A stretch of DNA of 64,000 nt from Lepidonotus clava (GCA_936440205.1 OW387135.1:29056792-29120791); one strand, 5' to 3'; counted from the first letter of the stretch, positions 22,766 through 33,684 are shown. Program-made: numbers and translations. The notes: a model not told the origin generated them from the letters alone.

Positions 22766-23380
22766 TCTCCACCAAATGAACTATTGTTAATGTTTGTTTT
22801 AATACTGCGTGATGAGTATATAACTAAGTATCCATGAGTCGTTTGTCCAGAATGTCTGAGTCAACCAGACTGCATTTAAAGTTAGCTCATTCACTTCCCA
22901 ATAGTTCAAAAGAAATGAACGATGAGGGAGCTCTTAATATGAAAGGGTTTTTATTCAATAAACATCTCATCCCGAGTCAAAGCCACTATGTATAAGTCTC
23001 CATCAGTCCACCTCCCATCTCCTATCAGCAATCAACCACATTTAGAATACAAGTTGTTCCAACACATTCTAGACCGCTCTAGTGCTTAGCTCTATCACAA
23101 TCCTATGTCCGAGGTAGTTGTTATAGGTAAACTCCAGTCTGCTGCGCGTGAGCCGATGTACTAACTCCAAGTAGCTCCTTTGCTAAACTTACTCAGCTGA
23201 CATTCTCACTTAAACTGCCTGCTCCTCACTTTGCAACACCTTTTATACTGGTTAACAGGTGGCGCTGGGAGCGTAACATATCTCTTTCTAGAAGTAGACT
23301 AGAAGTAGACTTGCTAAGCCTGATCCTTGATAGATTATACAACATGCTGATATATTGAAAGTGCTAAGCTTATTAGTACA
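22766..23380 (-). repeat. 3' LTR of the gypsy element
   Basis: About 615 bp, matching 30472-31085 along its length from CTCCACCAAATGAAC to TTAGTACA. It contains TTTTATACTGG and GGTTAACAGGTGGCGCT, conserved in both LTRs. Confidence 0.9.
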
Positions 23381-23437
23381 ACAGTGCGGGGTCCGCACTG
23401 GCGTCCTGACCATCAGTGAATTGCCCATCTGATTCTG

Positions 23438-26400
23438 CTAAATCAGTGGGACTTGGACCAGGTTTTTGTGTAGGTACCTCCCCGGCCATTGGAATTGCAT
23501 CATGCTCACGGGAACCGGCCGTTCCCGATGAGTTTTGCCTCCCTTTTTAGCAATTTCACCCGTCGGGGTGTGATGCAATTCAGGGTTTCGGTCAGGATCT
23601 GCCCCTTTTGAGTTAGTGATTATTGCTTCTCTCACCAGTTTGGGAATGATATGAGGGACAGCGGGGGACCAAGGTCCATGTGCAGGCTTAAGTTTCGAAA
23701 TATTTACTAGGTATGGTATTTGTTTCCCAGTTTTCAGCGACACTAGTCTAACGAGATGATCCCCTTTAGTTTCAATCACCCGGTAGGGCCCAGTGTACCT
23801 GTTTGAGAACTTAGACGCTTTATTTTCACTAGCTAAAGGGTCGTACATGTATACCATGTCACCTTCATACATCTGAGTAGGGCGCGCCCGCTCATCAATT
23901 CGTACCCTCAAATCTTTTTCATAGTTTTGAACTACCCGTTCTGCCATATTCCTAAACATAGCAATGTTGTCCTTTGTTTGCATGAAAAACTCACAATCGT
24001 TCAGAGTTTCAGGGATTGTTCCCTGCTCAGGCATTCCCATACTGATTGGATCTCTGCCAAGCAGTAGGGTGTGAGGGCTGTATCCCGACCGTACACTGAT
24101 CGTGGATCGAACCGTCCACAACGCTATGGGAAGCAGATCGATCCAGTTACAGTGATCATCAGGAATATAATATGCGATCAGGTTCTCAATTGTTTTGTGT
24201 AACCTTTCCACTCGAGCGTTGCCTGTCGGCATTCGCCCGGTGGTGAACGTTTGCTTGCACGCTAGTCGTGTGGTAATTTCCCGGAATAGCCCCGAAATGA
24301 AGGCTGCTCCCCGGTCAGTGTGCAGGCGGTTTACCCGTCCATACCGACACACTATTCCGGTTAGGAAACAGTTGGCCGCGGTCTGCGCGGTTGAATCTTT
24401 TGTGGTGAAAGCCTCTGGCCATCCTGTTAATAAGTCTATGAAGGTCATGATATATTTTGACCCATCCCTAGCCCTCTTTAGTGGCCCAACAAAATCGCAC
24501 TGGACCACCTCAAAGGGTCGGGTTGGTCTCTCCCAAGACCTAGCTAAGGCCTTGAAATGTGGGGCCCGCCTTCTCAGAGAGCAGGTCTCACAAGCTTTCA
24601 CATAGTCTATTATATCGGCGTTCATGTTCCGCCAGTAGAATCTCTCAGAGATTTTGGTAGTTAGGCTACTAATCCCTACATGTCCCCCAGCTAAAATGTC
24701 ATTATGTAACAGCCTCAGGACTTTGGGAATTAACTTTCCTGGAACTATCATGCGAGGTTTTAACCTTACCAGTTGGTCTTGGTGTTTGTTATACCTTTTG
24801 ACGTTGAACCTACAAAGCACTCCAGGTGCTACCATTCCCACAAAATCAGCTTGGTCCATTATTCGCCTAGCTTCAAGGGGATCTGGCGGTAGGTCTCCGT
24901 CCTGAAGGTAATCTATCAGTTGCGCGCACTCTGCATCTTGGAGTTGCGCGTTTATTACCGTGGCCACAGAAAGTTCTTCATCTTGAATTTCGGCCTCAAA
25001 CAATTCACATCCCACGGCGGGCTCATATTCCTCACCTGGGACATGTTCATGATGTACTCTAGACAAATAGTCCGGTAGAAAATGAGTCGCTCCTGGCTCA
25101 TAAATGATCTCAAAGTCAAAGTCTGACAGAACCAAAGCCCACCGTCTCAGCCAGGCTGACGGGGCTTTGTAGGCACTCTGTAGCAGGGGAATCAACGGTT
25201 TGTGATCGGTCACTATTGTGATTTTAGCTCCCTGCAACATATCCTCATAGTTCTTAATACCTTTAATCACTGCCAGAGCCTCCTTTTCCGTCACCGAGTA
25301 ATTTAATTCGGCGTCACAGAGGGTACATCCCCAGAAAGCAACCGGACGATAGATTTCATCTAGTTTGTGACAAACCGCTGCACCGCACGCGGCGTCAGAT
25401 GCATCAGTTAGTAAATAAAAATGCCCTCCTATATCTGGATGAATTAGTAAGGGCGGTGAGGTCAGCAGTTTCTTTAGCTGCTGAAACGCCTCCTCGCAGG
25501 CCTCTGTCCATTCAAAAGAGACTTCTTTCTTTAGCAGCTGGTTTAAAGGCTTTGCTAAATCAGCGAAATTAGGGACAAACGGCCGATAGTAGTTACATAG
25601 TCCCAGAAAAGATTTAATAGTTTTCACATTATGCGGGCGGTTAAAGGCTGTGATCTTTTCTGTGGTAACCTTTTGTGTAGCCACCCCTTCTGCGTTTACT
25701 ACATGGCCGAGGAAATTAATCTCACTACGACACCACTCACACTTAGACGGTTTCAGTTTGAGATTGGCTTTCGCTAAAGCTTGGAGAACCACCTCAACAC
25801 TCGCCAGGTGCTCGTCAAAGGTGGTGTCGTAGACGATCACGTCGTCTAAATATGCTAAGCATGTTCTAGGAATCAAGCCTTTTAGCGCAATGGCCATCAC
25901 CTTGGTAAACTGCCAAGGCACGCCAACTAAGCCGAAAGGTACACGCTTATACTGATACACCCCCATCGGGGTTTCGAAGGCAGTATATTTTCTGCTGTCT
26001 TCTTCGATTACACATTGGTGATAGCCGCTCAACAGATCTAAAGCTGTCCACATAGTGGGTTTCTTGTAAGCCATATATAAGAAAAGTGATCGAGCTGTGG
26101 GCATTGGAAATTTATCTTTGAAAGTGACTTGATTAAGCATGCGAAAGTCTGTACAGAGCCTAGGTTTGCCATCTTTTTTCTGCACTACCACCAGCGGGCT
26201 TCGCCAAGCCGACTCGCTGGGTTCTATGACACCTATATCTATGAGTTGCCTAACCTGTTCATCGATAATATCCATCTTCTGTGGAGAGTATCGGTACGGT
26301 CTAGAACTTATTACTCCCTGCGACTCATCCACAATAATTCTCATCGGCGCTATTTCACAGTGCCCTAACTCTTCCATTGAGAACGCTAGTGCATTTCTGT

Positions 26401-27283
26401 TATCATTAAGCATTTGTCTAAACCTTACCTTTTGTTCTTCATCTAAACACGATTCGGCTAGGTCTATTTTGCTTACATTTTCATCCATCTTTCCTCGGGG
26501 TTTCTCCTCAGAGGATTTACCTTCCATTTGCACTGCGTCTTTCATTACTTCTACAGAAATCCTACAGATGGACATTGGGGTCTCTGTTTTAGTTAAATAA
26601 CACAAGTCTAGGAACTCTTCTATCTGATCTTGATGCACCTCAGGCACTGCGCATTCTTCTGCAAAAGCTAACACTTCATATGGCGTGATTATTTGTATTT
26701 CATCTAGCGGATTCATGACTTTAATCCACCACTGACTTCCCACCGTATTGACGCACCCCTCCACTAGGACAGGTGCGGTTACTGCCGGTGAGCAGTAAGC
26801 TACTGGTGAGTCTATCCCCAGCGGCTCTCGGGTGGTAACCGGTATGATACACTCATTTCCCGGCGGGATTTTCACTGTTTCTTTGCTGACTATAGGGTTT
26901 CCACAAAACACCTCTATCTTTGCGCCTGGTAGAGATAGATCTGAACGAAGCACTGTCAGCAAGTTTCTGCCTATTACTATCAAGTGGCATAGATCGTCCA
27001 CTATGTTAAAATCATAGCAAACCACTGATCCCTGGATTGAAAACTTACACCGGATTTGTTCTAGTATCACTTGGGATGAATTATCTGCTAAACTGATGTT
27101 TCCTTTCGTTACTTTCCACTCTTCCAAAATACATTGTTTAGGGATCTGTTGCTTACAAAAGGTAGACATGAAACAATCGCTCGCCCCTGTGTCTACCAAA
27201 GACTTCACCTCCTTCTGATCATTAAATCTTAGCGTTAAGAAAAATGCTTCGTCTCCTATCTCTCTTCTAGCCGGTCCGTCCAT
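23438..27283 (-). CDS. Gypsy pol: protease, reverse transcriptase, RNase H, integrase
   Basis: A 1281-codon frame. Domain order is that of Ty3/gypsy: aspartic protease with LVDTGASDCF near residue 30; reverse transcriptase with KKDGKPRLCTDFR and YLDDVIVY; RNase H with TDASDAACGAAV and TDHKPLIPL; integrase with an HHCC zinc finger (HNDILAGGHVG ... CETC) and a DDE core beginning QCDFVGPL. A C-terminal part after the core (YMYDPLASENKASKFSNRYTGPYRVIE) is the usual integrase tail. The frame differs from that of gag, 38 bases away. Listed as a part of the fossil element. Confidence 0.92.
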   Translation of the reverse strand: MDGPARREIGDEAFFLTLRFNDQKEVKSLVDTGASDCFMSTFCKQQIPKQCILEEWKVTKGNISLADNSSQVILEQIRCKFSIQGSVVCYDFNIVDDLCHLIVIGRNLLTVLRSDLSLPGAKIEVFCGNPIVSKETVKIPPGNECIIPVTTREPLGIDSPVAYCSPAVTAPVLVEGCVNTVGSQWWIKVMNPLDEIQIITPYEVLAFAEECAVPEVHQDQIEEFLDLCYLTKTETPMSICRISVEVMKDAVQMEGKSSEEKPRGKMDENVSKIDLAESCLDEEQKVRFRQMLNDNRNALAFSMEELGHCEIAPMRIIVDESQGVISSRPYRYSPQKMDIIDEQVRQLIDIGVIEPSESAWRSPLVVVQKKDGKPRLCTDFRMLNQVTFKDKFPMPTARSLFLYMAYKKPTMWTALDLLSGYHQCVIEEDSRKYTAFETPMGVYQYKRVPFGLVGVPWQFTKVMAIALKGLIPRTCLAYLDDVIVYDTTFDEHLASVEVVLQALAKANLKLKPSKCEWCRSEINFLGHVVNAEGVATQKVTTEKITAFNRPHNVKTIKSFLGLCNYYRPFVPNFADLAKPLNQLLKKEVSFEWTEACEEAFQQLKKLLTSPPLLIHPDIGGHFYLLTDASDAACGAAVCHKLDEIYRPVAFWGCTLCDAELNYSVTEKEALAVIKGIKNYEDMLQGAKITIVTDHKPLIPLLQSAYKAPSAWLRRWALVLSDFDFEIIYEPGATHFLPDYLSRVHHEHVPGEEYEPAVGCELFEAEIQDEELSVATVINAQLQDAECAQLIDYLQDGDLPPDPLEARRIMDQADFVGMVAPGVLCRFNVKRYNKHQDQLVRLKPRMIVPGKLIPKVLRLLHNDILAGGHVGISSLTTKISERFYWRNMNADIIDYVKACETCSLRRRAPHFKALARSWERPTRPFEVVQCDFVGPLKRARDGSKYIMTFIDLLTGWPEAFTTKDSTAQTAANCFLTGIVCRYGRVNRLHTDRGAAFISGLFREITTRLACKQTFTTGRMPTGNARVERLHKTIENLIAYYIPDDHCNWIDLLPIALWTVRSTISVRSGYSPHTLLLGRDPISMGMPEQGTIPETLNDCEFFMQTKDNIAMFRNMAERVVQNYEKDLRVRIDERARPTQMYEGDMVYMYDPLASENKASKFSNRYTGPYRVIETKGDHLVRLVSLKTGKQIPYLVNISKLKPAHGPWSPAVPHIIPKLVREAIITNSKGADPDRNPELHHTPTGEIAKKGGKTHRERPVPVSMMQFQWPGRYLHKNLVQVPLI

Positions 27284-27321
27284 TGCGCATAATTCTATCG
27301 TGGAATGAACGGACCCTTCCT

Positions 27322-29082
27322 CTAGTTTCCCTGGCCCTTTTGCTCAGTACCACTAGATTTCCCATCTTTATACATTCGCGGTGGTTTTTCTCTCAATCTA
27401 TTCTTCAGCCACAAGCACGCCTCAGTAGAGTGGCCATGCTGTTGGTGAATGATACAGAACTTACTTTCATCGAACGGTAGTCTAGGCCTCTCCCCTTTCT
27501 GCTGAGTTTGCCCATTCTTTCCTTTGTCTACTTCTCTGCTCGGGGTGTTATTGGTTTTAGCCTTCTGGTCTAAGTTCCTTTCGCCTTTCTGACTTTCATA
27601 CCTATCTTTTCTTTCATAACCTTGCTGTTTATAACCACCACTATTCTGGGGAGATCCACTTTGTCCCGGTTTGGGTTTCTGAAACCATGGGGCGGCCTCC
27701 AATCGGGCCAGCACCACACCAAACCGCTCAGAGATGGAGTTCAGGGCCGCGGTCTCCTCTGATTCTTGGCCTCCAGCCAGCTCGCTCACTGCATTAGATA
27801 TCTTGGTTCCCCCCTTGCCTTTGTCCAACGATTCTAGTCTCGTTGCACAATCCACCGCTTCGGTGAACGACTTAGGGTCCAGTATAGCTACTTGTCTGGC
27901 TACGCCCTGCTTTAATCCCTCTAAAAACACGGCTAACATCATGCTTTCGCTCGCTTCTGCCTTAACCTGCTTTTGTTTCAAGACACCTGCAAATTCGATC
28001 ACGCTTTGGTCCTTTCCCTGTTTAAGGGCACAGAACTCTGCGTGTTTCTGCCACTTAGCTCTTCGGTCACCGAAGATCTTTGTCATCTGGGCTTCTAGTT
28101 TCTCAAATGTATCTTTCTCGCTTTCAGCCAAGGCTCCTGCCCAGTCGTCTGCCCTTCCCTTTAGGCCTAACAGCGCCATATTCAGGAGATGGGCGTTCGA
28201 CCAGTCATAGATAGCTTTCAGTCGCCTCAATTCCCTGAAATACTTTTCTATCTGCTCATCTTCTTTTCCACTAAACCACGGTAACCTAATATTTGGTCCT
28301 CTTTGGTGACCATTGTGAGACGTTTCCCGCACTGGCGATGGCACTTGGCCCAGTGCCATACCTAGCTGCGGTAGGATATTCCAGATATTCAGTTGATTTG
28401 GCGGGTTTGGCGGGTTTGGAGGGTTGGGAGGGTTTGGAGGGTTGTTCTGTCCTGGTGGGCCCAGCGGACCTGGAGGATTTGGAGGGTTGTTCTGTCCTGG
28501 TGGGCCCGGCGGACCTGGAGGGTTGGGCGGACCTGGCGGTCCTGGCGGGTTTGGTTGATTAGGTTGGTTCAGAAGAGGGTTGTTGGGCTGGTTCGGAGGA
28601 GGGTTATTAAGTTGGTTTAGCAGAGGATTGTTGGGCTGGTTCGGAGGAGGGTTATTAGGTTGGTTCGGAGGGGGGTTATTAAGTTGGTTTAGAAGAGGAT
28701 TGTTGGGCTGGTTCGGAGGAGGGTTATTGGGTCCTGGTGGGTTTGCCTGATTATTCTGGCCTGCCGGAGCTTGCTGACCCTGTTGGTTACCCGCACCTCC
28801 TTGGCCTGCGTTAAGATTGGCTCCCATCGCCATCGCCTGCAATAGGAAAGGGTACAGCATATTTTGCTCTATCCCACCTCCTGCTAGCGCGGCTCGGCCA
28901 GGTTGTTGGCCCGGTTGGCCACCCCCATCATTTTGCTGAAGTCCCCCAGGGTTTATCCCACGATTAGGTTGCAATATCCCTGGATCTACACCCCTAGCTC
29001 CCCCTTCAGCGGGTTGCTGAAGTTGGTTTTGGTCACGCTCGTCTCCCAACAGAACCACCAATGGTTCACCTCCCTCCGCCAT
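27322..29082 (-). CDS. Gypsy gag with Pro/Asn/Gly-rich repeat
   Basis: A 586-codon frame. Residues about 100-220 are low-complexity proline, asparagine and glycine repeats (NPPPNQPNN and GPPGPP types), encoded by a small minisatellite at about 28390-28740. A retrotransposon capsid-like region follows (LPWFSGKEDEQIEKYFREL onward), then a basic, Gln-rich tail with CIIHQQHGHSTEAC, a zinc-knuckle-like CHC block. It would form the particle shell. Confidence 0.88.
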   Translation of the reverse strand: MAEGGEPLVVLLGDERDQNQLQQPAEGGARGVDPGILQPNRGINPGGLQQNDGGGQPGQQPGRAALAGGGIEQNMLYPFLLQAMAMGANLNAGQGGAGNQQGQQAPAGQNNQANPPGPNNPPPNQPNNPLLNQLNNPPPNQPNNPPPNQPNNPLLNQLNNPPPNQPNNPLLNQPNQPNPPGPPGPPNPPGPPGPPGQNNPPNPPGPLGPPGQNNPPNPPNPPNPPNPPNQLNIWNILPQLGMALGQVPSPVRETSHNGHQRGPNIRLPWFSGKEDEQIEKYFRELRRLKAIYDWSNAHLLNMALLGLKGRADDWAGALAESEKDTFEKLEAQMTKIFGDRRAKWQKHAEFCALKQGKDQSVIEFAGVLKQKQVKAEASESMMLAVFLEGLKQGVARQVAILDPKSFTEAVDCATRLESLDKGKGGTKISNAVSELAGGQESEETAALNSISERFGVVLARLEAAPWFQKPKPGQSGSPQNSGGYKQQGYERKDRYESQKGERNLDQKAKTNNTPSREVDKGKNGQTQQKGERPRLPFDESKFCIIHQQHGHSTEACLWLKNRLREKPPRMYKDGKSSGTEQKGQGN

Positions 29083-29121
29083 ATTATCTTCGTGGCGGTT
29101 TTGTATGTCGTTATTGTCCCA

Positions 29122-30432
29122 CTATTCTTTCACAGGGACTTCCTCCTCACTAATTTCGTCCTCACTTACCGGTTTGTCTTTCTTACCTGTGCCTAAAACA
29201 TCCTCAGTAATAAGTTCGAGTGATGACGAGAGTGATTTCTCGCCTCTAGCTAATTTTCTATTAGGATTGCCCTCTCTGACATTTGCGGCAGCTTGTTCTG
29301 TTTCACTATCTTCTTCCTCATTTTCGCTTTCGTATTTATCATACGGCTCACGGACTGCTATGTCCCCTTCTCCTACGTGATAGGCTTTCTTTACCGTACT
29401 ACCTTCCTCATCTCTATCTTCACCTTCCCTATTACCTTGGGTCTCTAGCGTTTCCGCTTGATCCCGATCGCTTAACCTGTCAAACTCCTCACGCTCTTCG
29501 GTACCTGATTCCGCTAACTTCTTTATTAGCTCTGCTGGGTTAGAACCATTCCCATCCAACTCCAGATTCAGAGCTTGAGCTTCTGCTCCTTCATCAGCGT
29601 CATCTAAGCTCTCCCCAATATCATAGGTTAACCGATAGGGTTGTAAGTTGCCTACTTTATCGCTGTCTCCCTCTGTTTCCCTTTCCACTCCCCTGTCCCT
29701 ACCTACTGTCTTTCCTTTAACTACAGTGGGATAAGGAATGGACACCCTTGGGTTGGGATGAGTCGGTGTTACCAGCGGGTGACTGATAGACTCAAGTCGT
29801 TGGAGAGGTGGGTAGGTGAGAGAGCTCCCATCAGGTAGAATTACCGGATTTGCGGGGCGTCTCCTCCCTGATGGGCTGGAGTTATCCGCGATGTTTTGTC
29901 GGTCTTTCTTGTTCCCCGAGGGAAATAAGTAATCCTCATCGAAAGTTTCTTGTTCACTTTCACCTCCTACTGCAGGTAGTGAACGATAGGGAACTCCTTG
30001 ACTACACCACGGATTGTTCACATCGGGTTCACAAGTAGAATGAGAGCTAGCACCAGGTTCGTGGCCCGTAGGTGGTACATACCCTGGATTCCAATATTGC
30101 TGGTAGTCTTTGAGACGGTTCCGCCCTTCAACTCGTCCCGAGTGTGTTAGGGTTTCAAGTCCTTCGTCAAGAACCGGCCTATCTTTGGACCCTAGGTGCC
30201 AGGAAAATGGTTTACCTCTGCCACGGGTTTGGTAATCATGAACACCTTCGGGGCAGAGCTGCTTGGGTCTGGCTGATACCTCCTGTCTCTGTGCCTCCCC
30301 GTCTAAGGGATCACCTACCTGGTGGCGGTTTTCCACATTTCCTGTATATGATGTTGACACATCGTGTCCTGCGGGCCGCAAAGATTGAGGCTGGGCGTTA
30401 GAAGAAGCCTCAAAGTCACCGGTGGCTGACAT
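29122..30432 (-). CDS. Extra open frame upstream of gypsy gag, acidic, unknown
   Basis: 436 codons from an ATG at 30432 to a stop at 29122, lying between the 5' LTR and gag. The sequence is hydrophilic, rich in Glu, Asp, Ser and Pro, ending in an acidic stretch (EDEISEEEVPVKE). It has no recognised domain, signal peptide or membrane span, so it is not an envelope-like protein. Most gypsy elements have no such frame before gag. It is open over its whole length, which suggests it belonged to the active element. Confidence 0.7.
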   Translation of the reverse strand: MSATGDFEASSNAQPQSLRPAGHDVSTSYTGNVENRHQVGDPLDGEAQRQEVSARPKQLCPEGVHDYQTRGRGKPFSWHLGSKDRPVLDEGLETLTHSGRVEGRNRLKDYQQYWNPGYVPPTGHEPGASSHSTCEPDVNNPWCSQGVPYRSLPAVGGESEQETFDEDYLFPSGNKKDRQNIADNSSPSGRRRPANPVILPDGSSLTYPPLQRLESISHPLVTPTHPNPRVSIPYPTVVKGKTVGRDRGVERETEGDSDKVGNLQPYRLTYDIGESLDDADEGAEAQALNLELDGNGSNPAELIKKLAESGTEEREEFDRLSDRDQAETLETQGNREGEDRDEEGSTVKKAYHVGEGDIAVREPYDKYESENEEEDSETEQAAANVREGNPNRKLARGEKSLSSSLELITEDVLGTGKKDKPVSEDEISEEEVPVKE

Positions 30433-30471
30433 CAAGGATGAGCAAAACAACAAAAGTCATGTTTCGGGTAA

Positions 30472-31085
30472 TCTCCACCAAATGAACTATTGTTAATGTT
30501 GATTTAAGACTGCGTGATGTGTATAATTATTTTATCCATGAGTCGTTCATCGGAGTTATTGAGCCAATCAGACTGCGCTCAAAGTTAATTCATTCATTCC
30601 CCAATAGTTCAAAAGAAATGGACGATGAGGAAGCTCTTAATATGAAAGGGTTTTATTGAAGTAAACATCTCATCCCGAGTCAAAGCCACAGTGAATAAGT
30701 CTCCATCAGTCCACCTTCCCATCTCCTACTCAGCGATCAACCACATTTAGAATACAAGTTGTTCCAGCACATCCTAGACCACCCTAGCGTTTAGCTCTAT
30801 CACAAATCCTTTGTCCGAGGTAGTTGGTATCGGTAAACTCCAGTATACTCCGCAGGAGCTGGTAGGTATAGCTCCGAGCAGCTCAGCTAACGCTGCTTAC
30901 TTCCTAATAGTTACTAACTCCAGACTAAACTAACTCCGCTCCCTACCTTGCAACACCTTTTATACTGGTTAACAGGTGGCGCTAGGAGCGCAAAATACCT
31001 CTTCTTAGAAGTAGACTTGCTAGGCCTGATCCTAACTAGATTATACAATATGATAATATATTAAAAGTACTAAGCTATTAGTACA
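30472..31085 (-). repeat. 5' LTR of the gypsy element
   Basis: About 614 bp, pair of 22766-23380. Differences from its partner are spread along the whole length with some small gaps. Confidence 0.9.
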
Positions 31086-31094
31086 TTTGTATGC

Positions 31095-31600
31095 CCTACT
31101 GCACAGGACATGCTTCCATCAAGAATGTGCAAGGTTTGCGGACTCTACCATGCATCCATCAGGTCTCTTAAGGACCACAAGAAATCATGCAAGGCCAAAG
31201 GCAGTGATCACAAGAAATCAGCAAAAGAGAGTGTTCCAAAAAAAACAACATCCACAACGAAAGGGAGCCAAGGAAAAGGCACGGAAGGGGTCCCTGACCG
31301 CGTCCATCCAGTTAGGGTGGCTGTGAGACGCCAACTGGAACTCATGCGTGTCATCAGATAGATGGAGATGGAGGAGATGGAGTGGCATGATGAGGAGAAT
31401 GTACAGTTTAGTGGTATTGCCCCAAAACAGGCAGTGAAGCCAGGAACCCCAGTGGTTCCAATAAAAACGGTACAGGCTCCATGGAGTTGTGAAGAAGCAA
31501 CGTCATAATACGAGGGTGTCATACAATGAAAATGGGCACATTGACACTTTTGAGGCACTGAGCCATTCTGTGAACCTATCTGACCAATGTGCATAATACT
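31095..31600 (+). pseudogene. Zinc-finger protein fragment beside the gypsy element
   Basis: The plus strand reads MCKVCGLYHASIRSLKDHKK followed by SC, a C-x2-C-x12-H-x4-C type finger, then a Lys/Ser/Thr-rich basic tail and a VRRQLELMRV helix; related coding-like sequence continues to about 31508 (MEWHDEENVQFSGIAPKQ). The reading is broken and begins next to the LTR border, so the gypsy insertion may have cut it or landed beside a remnant. I do not recognise the family; a decayed DNA-transposon or host zinc-finger exon is possible. Confidence 0.5.
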
Positions 31601-32824
31601 TTTGTTCTTTCATATCAGTCTATACAAAGTGTCAGGATGGGTTATGTAAAATGTGCCATAGAATATTAGCAAGATTGTGCTTATGAGACATATCACATTG
31701 GACAGTTTCACGACATATCATTATCATTTATCTGCAACTTCAGGACCTTTTCATTCTTTGAAGCATTTCTGAGTGTAATATATTTTAAATTAACCTCGTA
31801 CTTGGAAAGTATCTTTTGACATCTATTACAGTACATTTAGAATAGATCTAAGCACCAAGAGCTTCAGCGTATTTTACTGGAATAGATATGTTTGTTAAAA
31901 GCATCATCACATGTTAAATGCTAATGTTAAAAGCAACAAGGACTTTTCAGTATTCAGTCTATTAAAAAGGTATATCTAGTTTCACCTCTAAGTAAAATCT
32001 GTCATAGTTATAAGTCTGGGAAAGACTTAATAAAGTTTGTGCTATGCTATGTCATCTAACTCTAGTAATTCCATCCTTTTATACTTCTATTATAACTAGT
32101 ACATGAAAAAATAATGTGATAATTTGAAGTGGAAACCATTGGAAAAAACATCAGTAGTGGAAAATCTTAATTATTAAGAAGCCAAGGGTCAGATAAGTTG
32201 CATGCAGGTAACAACTTAGTGAAAAGGTAGGGTAGGTAGGTTTGGATCCATATTGAATTTTCGTTTCACAAAAAAGTAACCTACACCTTCCCACCAAATA
32301 ATGCCTTTCTTAACCCTTTCCTGACCGCCAATGGTAAAATCGTAAGATATATTACGATGGTATTGATACCCTGCTTTGGACCTACATAATTTCAAAAGTA
32401 TTTAATATTTTTCAGAAATTTAAAAAGTAATTTCTTACATATCGATTTTGTGTCAGATTTTATTTAGTTTACTCATAACTGTTTCTTAGATATAGATAAC
32501 ATGAAGTAAATACTAATAACTTTGATTTATAAAAGACTAATATTTACCCTAAAAGCTCACATTCTTATCCAATAATTTGATAAAATCATGATATGATTAT
32601 CATAAATCGTTAGAATTGGTATTGAAATAAATTTCTGTGTACCCTAAATACATTATGTATATAAGCTAATGACCAATGAATCGATTAAGCCATTTCTAGA
32701 ACTTTTTTAAATCAAATAAATGTTAGGTTTCAGCCACAAAATTGACATAAATTAGTTGAATAATTGAGAAAAAATAATGTAAAATAGGTAAATATTGGCT
32801 GTAATTGGTGAAATAGCCGACCAT

Positions 32825-32967
32825 GGGGCCGTCCATAAATGACGTCATGCGCCGGGGAGGGGGGGGGTCCAGTCCCCTATACATTCCTATAGTAAAAGCA
32901 TGACGAAGGGGGGGAGGGGGGGTCAGAAATGGTCAAAAATAGCATGACATCATTTATGGACGGCCCC
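32825..32967. mobile_element. MITE with GGGGCCGTCCATAAATGA ends
   Basis: The left end GGGGCCGTCCATAAATGACG is matched inverted by the right end ATCATTTATGGACGGCCCC (32949-32967). The inside is G-rich on both sides of a short AT core. Elements with this end sequence are, to my knowledge, widespread in marine invertebrates. CAT flanks both ends. Confidence 0.85.
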
Positions 32968-33387
32968 CATACACAGAAGTGCTTCAAACTCTTATTATAG
33001 GACAGAAATGCTACACGACTTTATTTCATATTTTCAGTTTGTGTCTTCTGTATTAGGTACAATGTTTAGAGTTATTTTTATCTTATATGATATAATAAAT
33101 GGTAAATTATATATTAGTGATCACAAATTTGCCTCAAAATATTTTTTAAAAACGTCCAGATTTTCACACACTGCATCCTCCTCCTAAGTCAGGCAAATAT
33201 TACTATTATTTGAATAATTACTCAGCTTCTGGTATCAAAATGTGCGGAATAACATAAGGAACAATTCCTCAATACAAAGTTAATCCAAAAAAGCTATATT
33301 TCTTGCGCTTTTGGCCATTTTCGTGATTTTTCTGGTGAAAATTAGTTATTTTTCATTTAATATGTCACGTGATCTACTGGGTTGCCT

Positions 33388-33401
33388 GTTACCATGGCAA
33401 C
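33388..33401. promoter_or_regulatory. RFX X-box motif
   Basis: GTTACCATGGCAAC fits the palindromic RFX-factor consensus GTTRCCATGGYAAC at every position. It lies about 1 kb upstream of the cyclophilin 1 start. Motif match only. Confidence 0.45.
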
Positions 33402-33684
33402 CAGTATTTTGAAAAAAATTATATTCCACTAAATTCTCTGATTTATTACAATAAGATTGATATATGATATGTTCAATTCTGTTTTTAACTTTCAAAAATT
33501 ATTAAGAAAATACATATGTCCCACTGATATAGTCAAAAACCTATTGATCACGGTCAGGAAAGGGTAAATAGAAAACAGCCTCATAGGCCTAGCAAAAACA
33601 GGGATATGTCTGGTTATCTAATGAACCTATTTTTGATACCACAAAATATGCCTTGAAAACCTATTATTTATAGAAGAAAAGACA

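Larger units (their letters stand above)
22766..31085 (-). mobile_element. Ty3/gypsy LTR retrotransposon, long copy with both LTRs
   Basis: An 8.3-kb element on the minus strand: 5' LTR 30472-31085, an extra open frame 29122-30432, gag 27322-29082, pol 23438-27283, 3' LTR 22766-23380. The three long frames are open end to end, so the copy looks whole at the coding level, with no break evident. The LTRs differ clearly (about 85% alike by eye, not computed) and no 4-5 bp target duplication flanks the copy (CGGGT left, TTTGT right), which suggests age or recombination between copies. A TGG-type primer-binding stretch lies just inside the 5' LTR. If the LTR starts at TGAAC (22777, 30483), the 11 bases outside it are shared with the primer-binding region. 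Confidence 0.9.
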
